Positions 1 to 6,288 of a stretch of 14,197 nt of DNA are shown piece by piece. Positions within the stretch are counted from its first letter, which is position 1. Every line of letters begins with the position of its first letter. The notes beneath the pieces are model-generated. The model was not told where the DNA came from and ran no database searches. It saw only the letters and a program-made list of their open reading frames with translations. The position numbers were made by a program, and so were the translations under genes. The DNA comes from Hymenobacter sp. GTDB taxonomy: Bacteria; Bacteroidota; Bacteroidia; Cytophagales; Hymenobacteraceae. The DNA lies in the NCBI GenBank assembly GCA_025362615.1, contig JANYFQ010000308.1, positions 1-14,197 of the forward strand, in the 5' to 3' direction.

Positions 1-2650
1 CCTCACAATCAGCAGGTTACTGCCGGTTGTTTTACTGGCAGGTGTAGTAACGCTGCAACCTGTTCGGGCACAGACCGGGGCATCTGGAAAAATGCCGCCT
101 AACTTTTACCAGACGATGTCCAACACGCAGCGCAACGTCGATTGCTTTCCGCCCCGCTACCCTCTCGGAGGTCGGGCTATAGCCAACCCCACGGGTGGCA
201 CCGCTCAGGCCGCACCCATAAACCCACCTCGCTCCTACAACGGCAACTGTTTCACTCCCAAAGGGACGCTGAAAGTGTTGGTGATTTATGCTGGGTTCAC
301 CAACGACAACCAACTTGGCGCGTTTGGGGTTCCGGCTCCAACACCAAACAACAACAACAACTCAGACAACCCTTGGCCGCAGCTTGGCGGCAGCGGCACC
401 AACGGCGAATGGGGAAACTCGTTGCCGCCCAGCGCCGCCAACACCTTCTACACCAACGCCTCGCAGTTCAGCACCACCGCGACTGACTTGACGCTATCAA
501 ACTTTTACTATCAGATGTCGCAGCACAACACGCTGCCACTGAAATTACTGGCTGTCAATTTTCCGTTTCGCGTAAACGTAACGGCTACCGCTGCCATCGA
601 CACCAGCGGTGGCGCATGGTGGACTTACAGCCAGATGGCCCTCGACCGCATTCGCACCGATTACCAAACCCAACTACGGACGGCCCTTAGCCAGGGAATC
701 GACACACGGGTGAATGCCCCCAACTACGCCAGCGACAACACCTTTTCCGGCCCCGACAACCAGATTGATTACACGGTCATCGTGTGGCGTTACGCAGGGG
801 GCAGCCCTTCTGGTACGGTTGGATTGGTTAGAGCTTCTGGTAGCAGCGGCGGTTACGCAGCCGTGCCTTACGTCACGCTAACACCCCCAGGGGTTGTACC
901 AGCTATTACTACGGCCGACGGTTTCACCCAGTGTGCGGGCTTCGGAGGACTATACAAGTCAATGTTTACGCATGAGCTGGGCCACACCCTCTACGATGCC
1001 CCGCACGTCTTCGGAGCCAACGGGGTAATAGGCAAGCACTTCGATGGCACCGCAGGCTATGGCATGATTGGTGGCCCCATGCTGGACTGCGCCAACGGCT
1101 GGGAACGGAACTATCTGGCCTGGATTCCACTGGCTGCCAGTGGCGTAAACACCAATATTTCGGACGCGGCTTCGTTGCCAGCGAGCGGGTTGCTGACTCT
1201 GCGTGACTTTATCACCACCGGCGATGTCGTCCGCATTCGCCTACCTAACTCGCAGGCCGCCGATGGCACCTACCAATACCTCTGGCTGGAAAACCATCAG
1301 GGCCGTAGTGTTTGGGACCGGCGACAATGGGAGATGGACGGGCGTACTCCATCCGTGCCCTTCCCGAGTACTCAAAAGGGCCTTCTCGCTTACGTTGAGG
1401 ATATGCACGTCACGCAGACCACGCCCCGAGGGCCAACCAACAACGGTTCGCTCGTGGATTTGGGCGCGGGCGGGTTGCGCCTGCTGGCAGCCGATGGCAA
1501 TTACGATACTACTCCTACCGGTGCATCCTCTACGTTCAACGGCCACTTGTGGGGGTGGCCTATTTTCGATTTGACCGGCCGTGCAAGTAACCCCCTGGGC
1601 CCAAACAGCCACCTCACAGGGCAACGTGCCGACTTGAACGGCGACGGCGTTATCAGCTATAACCCGTACACCAACGGCAGTTTTGGTGGCCCGTCGTCAT
1701 CCGAAGGCTACGGTGCTTTTAAAAGCATCGACGGGCAATTGGTCGATGGCCCCATAGGGGTTGGGGCCGCTTTCAACGTAGTCGGACAAAAAATGGGCAT
1801 GGGCGAGAACCCGGCACTATTTCCCAGCCAGGAGTTCAACCAGAACACCCAACAGTTAAGCCCCATTAATTTGAACGGCTTGAGCGTGACGCTGACCAAC
1901 GTGGCCGCCAACGGCGACATCACGGTACGGGTGCAGTTCGACGACGTAAACCTGACGCGCACCACCAGTTGGACCGGCAATGTCGCGCTCAACCCGGTGC
2001 CCGGCGCAAGTGCTGCGGCCGTTGTACTCGGTGGCGTGAACTTGGTGCTCAACTCCAGCGGCGTTCCCAACCGCTCCACCACCGCGCCGTTCGTACTCGG
2101 CATTTCGCCCTTCGTGAACCCCACCCGCCTCACCGTTCGCAACGGGGCCACTTTGCGGATAGAAGACTTGGGCAAAATCACCCTACGCACGGGTAGTACC
2201 TTGTACGTGGAAGACAATGGCACCTTGTTTTCCCAGCCCGACGGGCGCATCCAGGTACAGCGCGGCTGCCGGGTGAGCGTCAAAACCCAGGCAATGGCTG
2301 ATGCACTCCGCGCTAGCGGGCAACTTATCCTGATGCCGGGCGGACAACTTGAGATTCGCGACCCCAATGTTGTCATCACCGGCCGGGCGGCCGTTGTGCA
2401 GCCCGTGTTGGAGATATACCCCAACCCCACCACTACGCTGGCTTTTCGCTTACTGGAAGCCAAGGATAATGCCACCTACCGCTACCGGGTGCTAAACGCC
2501 TACGGGCAAGTTGTACACACGGCTACAGTGCCGACCGATGCCCTAGCTACTGGGGTACAGTTCACGGGCTTGCCTGCCGGGCCGTACCTGGTTGAAGTGC
2601 AAAACGTCGATGGCTCTACTCGCACCGCACAACAGGTGGAAGTTCGCTGA
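1..2650 (+). CDS. Secreted M6/metzincin-like metalloprotease with T9SS C-terminal sorting domain (5'-truncated)
   Basis: The reading frame is open from the left edge (first full codon at base 2). The first in-window Met (base 92) is not the real start: upstream in the same frame lies a signal-peptide-like stretch, LLPVVLLAGVVTLQPVRA followed by QTG, so the initiator is outside the window. A zinc-protease motif HELGH (codons 971–985) follows 'SMFT', with another His at codon 1004; 'GYGMIGG' (~1060) resembles a Met-turn and 'WERNYLAWI' (~1100) resembles the M6-peptidase segment after the active site. DLNGDGVIS (from 1631) is an EF-hand/dockerin-like calcium loop. Around 2110–2290 there are short 'NGATLRIED / TGSTLYVEDNGTL' repeats suggesting a beta-helix. 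The final ~80 residues starting at 'LEIYPNP' are a type A T9SS sorting domain. I infer a protein secreted across the outer membrane and anchored or released. Peptidase activity and substrate are not shown. The third zinc ligand spacing is atypical. The next gene starts 2 bases after the stop. Confidence 0.85.
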   Translation, partial: LTISRLLPVVLLAGVVTLQPVRAQTGASGKMPPNFYQTMSNTQRNVDCFPPRYPLGGRAIANPTGGTAQAAPINPPRSYNGNCFTPKGTLKVLVIYAGFTNDNQLGAFGVPAPTPNNNNNSDNPWPQLGGSGTNGEWGNSLPPSAANTFYTNASQFSTTATDLTLSNFYYQMSQHNTLPLKLLAVNFPFRVNVTATAAIDTSGGAWWTYSQMALDRIRTDYQTQLRTALSQGIDTRVNAPNYASDNTFSGPDNQIDYTVIVWRYAGGSPSGTVGLVRASGSSGGYAAVPYVTLTPPGVVPAITTADGFTQCAGFGGLYKSMFTHELGHTLYDAPHVFGANGVIGKHFDGTAGYGMIGGPMLDCANGWERNYLAWIPLAASGVNTNISDAASLPASGLLTLRDFITTGDVVRIRLPNSQAADGTYQYLWLENHQGRSVWDRRQWEMDGRTPSVPFPSTQKGLLAYVEDMHVTQTTPRGPTNNGSLVDLGAGGLRLLAADGNYDTTPTGASSTFNGHLWGWPIFDLTGRASNPLGPNSHLTGQRADLNGDGVISYNPYTNGSFGGPSSSEGYGAFKSIDGQLVDGPIGVGAAFNVVGQKMGMGENPALFPSQEFNQNTQQLSPINLNGLSVTLTNVAANGDITVRVQFDDVNLTRTTSWTGNVALNPVPGASAAAVVLGGVNLVLNSSGVPNRSTTAPFVLGISPFVNPTRLTVRNGATLRIEDLGKITLRTGSTLYVEDNGTLFSQPDGRIQVQRGCRVSVKTQAMADALRASGQLILMPGGQLEIRDPNVVITGRAAVVQPVLEIYPNPTTTLAFRLLEAKDNATYRYRVLNAYGQVVHTATVPTDALATGVQFTGLPAGPYLVEVQNVDGSTRTAQQVEVR

Positions 2651-2652
2651 GT

Positions 2653-4068
2653 ATGCAAACGCGGAAAATACAAGTTAGCAGCAGCGCTGGTGCGCTGCTG
2701 CTATTACTGCTCCTTTGCTCGGGCAGTTCTTGGGGTCAAGTTGTGCGCGACCGGGTTTATGGCCAAGCCAATGCGGAAGACGAATTAGGTGCAATGGTAG
2801 TTTTGCAGCGCGGTGGTTATTTAATGCTTGGGCAATACCAGTCTAACGCAAGACCGTACAGACCGGGCCGTTTATATATACTGCGGCTTAACTCGGTAGG
2901 CGACACTGTTTGGACGAAACGCCACTTACTGCCTGGATGCGCTGGATATTATCCTGACGCGGCCATAGAAGACGGTAGCGGCAGGGTGTTAGTTTCAGGC
3001 CGGTGCTTTACTGTCTCTGGCACGACTCAAACCGATGCGTTTTTAGCCCTGCTATCCCCGCAAGGCGACACGTTGTGGACCAAGCGCACCTTTGGATTGT
3101 TGTATGACAACTACACCAAGCCGCAGGTATTGCCCAACGGCGACTTCTTGGTCGGCGGCAACCTCAACAATTCGGCTGTTCTAATGCGTTTGAATACGGC
3201 TGGGCAGGTAGTATGGCAACAAACGCTGGTGTACGCACCGGGAGATATTGGCTACTTGTCCGAAGTTTTTCCGGTAGCAGGAGCCGTAGGGCAATTTTGG
3301 GCTTATTTCGGTTCCACTATTCCGCCTTATCCGCGTCGCTATCTGCGCCTCGATGCCAACGGACCCACCGGTCAAGTGATAGCCACGCCAGGAGGGATAC
3401 CGGTTACTGCTCGTGTGGTCACCGGCACAGAATACCTGACAGTGAATGGCGATGAGGTCAGAAAGCTCGACGCGAGCTTCAATACCCTCTGGACGCAAAC
3501 CCTTACAGCTGGGGGACGATACACAAGCCTCCAGCACCTTGTGGCTACGCCCGATGGCAATTTTCTAGCAGGGGGGGAAGCTTACAGAGGTTCAAACACA
3601 GCAGTGACACTCAACAAAATCAGTCCAACGGGCACTATGCTCGCGGATACGGTTTTCAGCCGCCTCGGCAGTGTGTACTTGAAAGGGCTGGCCATCGAGC
3701 CCACCACCGGCGACTACGTATTTGCTGGCTATGCCAGCAACGGCCCCATTGGCGGGGCCGACATATACTGGACGCAGTGGCGGCGGTCGCTCGTCACGGC
3801 CACCCGCGCCAGGCAAACACCCGGCCTGGCGTGGTCGGCGTACCCCAACCCCGTGGCCGACGACCAGCGCCTGCACCTGCAAGCCGAACAGCCGTTGCGT
3901 GGCACCTTGCACCTGCGCGATGCGCTGGGCCGTTCGCTGGCTACCTGGCCCGCCGCCGGGCAGCGCACCCAAACCCTGGCGTTGCCCGCGCTGCCGGCCG
4001 GGATATACCTGCTCACGCTTGACGATGCCACGACCCCGCCACGCACCCTGCGGCTGGTGGTGCCCTGA
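2653..4068 (+). CDS. T9SS type A sorting domain-containing, propeller-like repeat surface protein
   Basis: 471 residues. The start ATG lies 2 bases after the protease stop, so the pair is probably co-transcribed. Residues ~1–28 form a signal peptide (a run of seven Leu, then SGSSWG before QVV). The body carries recurrent paired strands of the form 'PNGDFLVGG' (about residues 52–62, 104–117, 160–170, 299–309, 350–361), alternating with 'GDTVWTKR / GDTLWTKR / GQVVWQQT / FNTLWTQT' (83–90, 138–145, 184–191, 277–283). This pattern is typical of beta-propeller-like Bacteroidota exported proteins of unknown role. The C-terminal ~75 residues from 'AWSAYPNP' (394 onward), ending in 'LPAGIYLLTLDD', are a T9SS sorting domain. 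No catalytic residues are recognisable. The sorting domain and the segment just before it are visibly more G+C-rich than the body. Function unknown; adhesin or protease partner are guesses from context. Confidence 0.85.
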   Translation: MQTRKIQVSSSAGALLLLLLLCSGSSWGQVVRDRVYGQANAEDELGAMVVLQRGGYLMLGQYQSNARPYRPGRLYILRLNSVGDTVWTKRHLLPGCAGYYPDAAIEDGSGRVLVSGRCFTVSGTTQTDAFLALLSPQGDTLWTKRTFGLLYDNYTKPQVLPNGDFLVGGNLNNSAVLMRLNTAGQVVWQQTLVYAPGDIGYLSEVFPVAGAVGQFWAYFGSTIPPYPRRYLRLDANGPTGQVIATPGGIPVTARVVTGTEYLTVNGDEVRKLDASFNTLWTQTLTAGGRYTSLQHLVATPDGNFLAGGEAYRGSNTAVTLNKISPTGTMLADTVFSRLGSVYLKGLAIEPTTGDYVFAGYASNGPIGGADIYWTQWRRSLVTATRARQTPGLAWSAYPNPVADDQRLHLQAEQPLRGTLHLRDALGRSLATWPAAGQRTQTLALPALPAGIYLLTLDDATTPPRTLRLVVP

Positions 4069-4107
4069 GTGGCGCTGCCGTAGCCAGATTTAGGGCAGTA
4101 TCCGCGC

Positions 4108-4144
4108 AAAAAAACACCCTTCCGTTTCGGAAGGGTGTTTTTTT
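4108..4144. terminator. Bidirectional intrinsic terminator between convergent genes
   Basis: The arms 4108–4124 and 4128–4144 are perfectly complementary (17 bp, core ACACCCTTCCG/CGGAAGGGTGT) with a TTT tri-loop. The plus strand continues in a T-run through 4145, and the plus-strand A-run 4108–4114 gives the matching T-tract on the minus strand. It sits 40 bases after the T9SS gene stop (+) and 18 bases after the raiA stop (−), so it can end transcription from both sides. Confidence 0.93.
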
Positions 4145-4162
4145 TATTCTTTCGCAAAAGCT

Positions 4163-4462
4163 TCAGTGCGCCAAGGCTTTCTCCTTGTGCTTGATGATTT
4201 GCCGCTTTAGGCTTTCGGTAGCCGCATCGGCCGCTGCTTCAAACGAGGCCGCATCTTCTTCGCTGAAGAGCGTGGTGCCAGGCACAAGCAGCTTTATTTC
4301 GATGGTTTTGTTGGCGTTGCCGTCCTTGTTGTTGAGGCGCATGATGACCTCGCCGTCAATTACTTTGTCGTAAAAAGTTTCGAGTTTGTTAAGGCGCTGC
4401 TGCACAAAATCAAGCAGTTTCTGGTCGGCATCGAAATGCACCGAATGCATCTGAATTTTCAT
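4163..4462 (-). CDS. raiA: Ribosome hibernation-promoting factor / ribosome-associated translation inhibitor (short form)
   Basis: 99 residues, starting MKIQMHSVHFDADQKL and containing 'VQQRLNKLETFYDKVIDGEV' and 'GNANKTIEIKLLVPGTTLFSEE', then an 'AADAATESLKRQI' helix. This is the beta-alpha-beta3-alpha fold of the HPF/RaiA family, at the usual length of short HPF with no C-terminal dimerisation extension. Members bind the 30S decoding region and silence or dimerise ribosomes in slow growth. The start is the only in-frame ATG matching the family's N-terminus; no Shine-Dalgarno sequence precedes it (minus-strand upstream is AACCCCAATTTCCC). It lies 104 bases downstream of xerC on the same strand, with a quasi-palindrome in the gap. 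The rpsU–xerC–raiA order is common in Bacteroidota. Whether to call it hpf or raiA is only nomenclature. Confidence 0.93.
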   Translation of the reverse strand: MKIQMHSVHFDADQKLLDFVQQRLNKLETFYDKVIDGEVIMRLNNKDGNANKTIEIKLLVPGTTLFSEEDAASFEAAADAATESLKRQIIKHKEKALAH

Positions 4463-4492
4463 GGGAAATTGGGGTTAAAGGGTGGGGTTATT

Positions 4493-4554
4493 TAGCTGTT
4501 AGCTGTTAGCTTTTTTTGAACGCGGGCTATCAGCTAACAGCTACAAGCTAACAG
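4493..4554. repeat. Quasi-palindrome of reiterated AGCTGTT words between xerC and raiA
   Basis: Arm 4493–4510 (TAGCTGTTAGCTGTTAGC) pairs with 4526–4543 (GCTATCAGCTAACAGCTA), 17 of 18 positions, around a 15-base loop containing seven T. A further AGCTAACAG copy (4546–4554) lies outside the right arm without a partner. The arms are themselves a 7-bp tandem repeat. On the minus (transcribed) strand the hairpin is not followed by a T-run, so it is not a normal intrinsic terminator. Confidence 0.85.
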
Positions 4555-4566
4555 TTCAGGCAGAAG

Positions 4567-5445
4567 CTATGCCCGTGGGTGAGCCTGCTCGAATACGGAT
4601 TTCAAACGGTCCACGGACAGGTGCGTGTATACTTGCGTAGCCGCCAGGCTCGAATGGCCCAGCAGCTCCTTGATGGAATTAAGGTCGGCTCCTTTGCCAA
4701 GTAAATGGGTAGCAAAGGCATGACGCAGCGCGTGCGGGTGCTGTTGCGCGGCGGAAGTCGTTATCTGGCCCAGGTAAAACTTTACGGTGCGGTACACCAG
4801 TTTCTCGTACAGCGGCTCGCCCTTGTCGGTGAGGAGCAGCGGGCCGGGCGCGGCCCCGAATTCGTGCGCCCGCTTGGCGTAATAGCGGGACAACACCAGC
4901 AACAACGACGGGTTGAGCGGCACCACGCGCTGCTTATTCCCCTTGCCCGTCACGCGCACCGTAGCACCGGGCAGGCTCACGTCATCGGCCGTGATGCCGA
5001 TAAGCTCCGATAGGCGGATGCCGGTGCCGTAGAGCAACTCCAGCAGCAGTTGGTCGCGGTGCCCGGCGTAGGTGTCCGGGAACTGGAAAGAGTTGAGCAG
5101 GCCATTCAGGGCCGCTTCGGGCACGAACTCGGGCAGCTTCTGGGCCATTTTGGGGGCCTTCACCCGCAGCATGGGGTTGGCCGCAATGGCCCCGGTGCGG
5201 AGCAAAAACTTGAAGTACGAGCGCAGGCACGCCACCTTGCGGTTCACGGTGCGCGGGTCGAGGTTTTGGCCCATCAGTGCCACCACCCAGCCCCGGATGA
5301 GCGGGTGCGTAGCCTGGGCCGGCTCGGTCAGCTCGAACGTGGCCTTAACGTAGGCCGCAAACTGCCCCAGGTCCGTCTGGTACGACGTAACGGTGTGGCG
5401 GCTGTAGCGCCGCTCGAAGCGCAAAAAATCTAGAAACGCGTCCAT
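4567..5445 (-). CDS. xerC: Tyrosine recombinase XerC
   Basis: 292 residues from the ATG at 5445. A GTG three codons upstream (5454) is also in frame, but the ATG gives the family-typical start MDAFLDFLRFERRYSRHTVTSY. The N-terminal SAM-like core-binding domain covers ~1–85. The catalytic domain has every active-site residue: Arg144 (GTGIRLSEL), Lys168 (GKGNKQR), His238 and Arg241 (HPHALRHAF), His264 (LGHSSLAAT) and the Tyr273 nucleophile (TQVYTHLS). The expected role is XerC/XerD resolution of chromosome dimers at dif with FtsK; no dif-like site was recognised here. Genomic position between rpsU and raiA supports the housekeeping recombinase rather than a phage or element integrase. XerC versus XerD cannot be separated with certainty by eye. 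Confidence 0.93.
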   Translation of the reverse strand: MDAFLDFLRFERRYSRHTVTSYQTDLGQFAAYVKATFELTEPAQATHPLIRGWVVALMGQNLDPRTVNRKVACLRSYFKFLLRTGAIAANPMLRVKAPKMAQKLPEFVPEAALNGLLNSFQFPDTYAGHRDQLLLELLYGTGIRLSELIGITADDVSLPGATVRVTGKGNKQRVVPLNPSLLLVLSRYYAKRAHEFGAAPGPLLLTDKGEPLYEKLVYRTVKFYLGQITTSAAQQHPHALRHAFATHLLGKGADLNSIKELLGHSSLAATQVYTHLSVDRLKSVFEQAHPRA

Positions 5446-5454
5446 CCAAACCAC

Positions 5455-5483
5455 AAAAAATGCCCGACCTCACCGGCCGGGCA
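5455..5483 (-). promoter_or_regulatory. Hairpin plus T6 tract just upstream of the xerC start (possible attenuator)
   Basis: On the minus strand TGCCCG (from 5483) pairs with CGGGCA (ending 5461), a 6-bp G+C-rich stem with an 11-base loop, followed at once by six T (5460–5455) and then the xerC start region 10 bases on. This has the form of an intrinsic terminator, but it stands in front of a gene rather than behind one. It may be a leader attenuator or a 5'-end stabilising hairpin. rpsU already has its own terminator further upstream. Confidence 0.5.
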
Positions 5484-5485
5484 AC

Positions 5486-5515
5486 CAAAGTAGCGGGTTT
5501 TTTATTTCCGGCCAA
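5486..5515 (-). promoter_or_regulatory. Possible Bacteroidota-type promoter for xerC
   Basis: On the minus strand TTG (5515–5513) is followed after 20 bases by TACTTTG (5492–5486), close to the −33 TTG / −7 TAnnTTTG pattern, with one spacer base fewer in the −7 box. If used, the transcript would begin inside or right at the hairpin described at 5461–5483. Confidence 0.35.
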
Positions 5516-5650
5516 CTTATTTCTGTTTTTGTTTGCGGTTTGAGCAAGAAAAACTAGCTTCGCTTTGTAATTTTCGACTGATTTTAAGCAGGTTAGAACT
5601 TCAATTTTTTTGAACAGTTTTTTTAAAATTATCTAATCAAAACCACGCGA

Positions 5651-5692
5651 AAAAACCGGCTGCCTTGCCCAACAGAGCAATGCAGCCGGTTT
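5651..5692 (-). terminator. Intrinsic terminator of rpsU
   Basis: AAACCGGCTGC on the minus strand (5692–5682) pairs perfectly with GCAGCCGGTTT (5663–5653). The loop contains a second small TTGC/GCAA pairing, and a run of six T follows (plus-strand A's to 5650). It lies 43 bases past the rpsU stop and separates rpsU from xerC transcriptionally. Confidence 0.85.
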
Positions 5693-5735
5693 CTACGCTT
5701 AGGCAGTGGCCCGCGCCCAGGCCCACCGCTACGGG

Positions 5736-5930
5736 CTATTCGTTGGGCTGACCGTAAGTGGCGAGCTTGTAAACGGCCTTCTGCTTGAGCTTGCGGTTGG
5801 TGATGCTCGGCTTCTGGAAGAACGTGCGGCGGCGCAGCTCTTTCAGCACACCGGTGCGCTCAAATTTTTTCTTGAAACGCTTGAGAGCGCGGTCAACCGA
5901 TTCGTTGTCTTTGATTTGGATGATAATCAT
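5736..5930 (-). CDS. rpsU: 30S ribosomal protein bS21
   Basis: 64 residues starting MIIIQIKDNESVDRALKRF and containing KKKFERTGVLKELRRRTFFQKPS, an unmistakable bS21 with its basic helices. The start at 5930 was chosen because the longer open frame begins at a TTG (5963) with non-conserved residues. In Bacteroidota bS21 sits near the platform where the anti-Shine-Dalgarno end of 16S rRNA is held (family knowledge). No Shine-Dalgarno sequence precedes this start: the minus-strand upstream is CCAACTCCCTCATTTTTGAAA, which contains a CTCC word resembling the anti-Shine-Dalgarno itself. A promoter (6046–6077) and a dedicated terminator (5651–5692) suggest a monocistronic transcript with a leader of about 110 bases. 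Confidence 0.96.
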   Translation of the reverse strand: MIIIQIKDNESVDRALKRFKKKFERTGVLKELRRRTFFQKPSITNRKLKQKAVYKLATYGQPNE

Positions 5931-6045
5931 TTTCAAAAATGAGGGAGTTGGCAGCAGGAGCAAAAGCCACTAGCCAGCCGGGGAAAAATGTTTCAGAAGC
6001 AAAGACCTCAAACAACGGCCGAGGCCACAGTCGTCAATCGGGCCG

Positions 6046-6077
6046 CAAAGATACTCACAAATCGGCCGCAGATTCAA
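6046..6077 (-). promoter_or_regulatory. rpsU: Promoter of rpsU
   Basis: On the minus strand TTG (6077–6075) is followed after 21 bases by TATCTTTG (6053–6046), an exact TAnnTTTG −7 box. The −33 TTG belongs to the first decamer of the repeat array, at the outer end of the palindrome. Expected start of transcription is about 6038. Confidence 0.6.
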
Positions 6078-6286
6078 GCGGATTGAGCAGATTCAAGCGG
6101 ATTCAAGCGGATTCAAGCGGATTGAGCAGATTCAAGCGGATTAAACAGATTTAATGGATACGGGCCTGCTGACTTGATGACCAAGCTTGGGGCTTCGCCC
6201 ACGTTGCAGGCCACCAAAAACGCCCCGATTACCAGCCGCGCCAGCGGCGTATCCGTTTCATTCGTTTCATTTGTTTGAATCTGCGG
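6066..6286. repeat. Large nested quasi-palindrome between acyl-CoA dehydrogenase and rpsU
   Basis: Outer arms CCGCAGATTCAA (6066–6077) and TTGAATCTGCGG (6275–6286) are perfectly complementary. Inner arm ends GGATACG (6156–6162) and CGTATCC (6248–6254) also pair. Between them the left arm carries nine decamer-like units and the right arm about three diverged ones, so the arms agree at both ends but differ in copy number. The core contains GGCCTGC/GCAGGCC (6163–6169 / 6206–6212), the palindrome CCAAGCTTGG (6181–6190) and GGGC-TTC-GCCC (6190–6200). Confidence 0.85.
6071..6156. repeat. Tandem array of 9–10-bp units (GATTCAAGCG / GATTGAGCA)
   Basis: Nine head-to-tail units: GATTCAAGCG at 6071, 6090, 6100, 6110 and 6129; GATTGAGCA at 6081 and 6120; then the diverged GATTAAACA (6139) and GATTTAATG (6148). 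The 10-9-10 pattern of the first three units recurs at the end of the array (6110–6138), pointing to duplication of a block. The period is close to one DNA helical turn. It starts at the −33 element of the rpsU promoter and extends upstream of it. Confidence 0.92.
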
Positions 6287-6288
6287 TC

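Larger units (their letters stand above)
5931..6288. other. 358-bp gene-free region: rpsU leader and promoter, decamer array, nested palindrome
   Basis: From right to left (transcription direction of both flanking genes), the spacer holds the 3' flank of the acyl-CoA dehydrogenase gene, one palindrome arm, a hairpin-rich centre, a decamer array forming the other arm, the rpsU promoter and the rpsU leader. I see no protein-coding or RNA gene. The short open frames crossing it have no family resemblance. Confidence 0.8.

Noticed and set aside
92..2650. Taking the Met at base 92 as the start of the metalloprotease
   Set aside because: A signal peptide is encoded in frame upstream of it, back to the left edge, so this Met is internal.
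4493..4554. xerC–raiA palindrome as an intrinsic terminator
   Set aside because: On the transcribed minus strand the sequence after the hairpin is CTAAATAACCCC, with no T-run.
5598..5627. TTCAA-ttttt-TTGAA followed by T7 as a plus-strand terminator
   Set aside because: No plus-strand gene precedes it and the stem is a weak A+T-rich 5 bp; more likely part of the AT-rich island.
6071..6156. Regularly spaced short repeats that could suggest a CRISPR array
   Set aside because: Units are 9–10 bp and directly adjacent with no unique spacers; no cas genes nearby.
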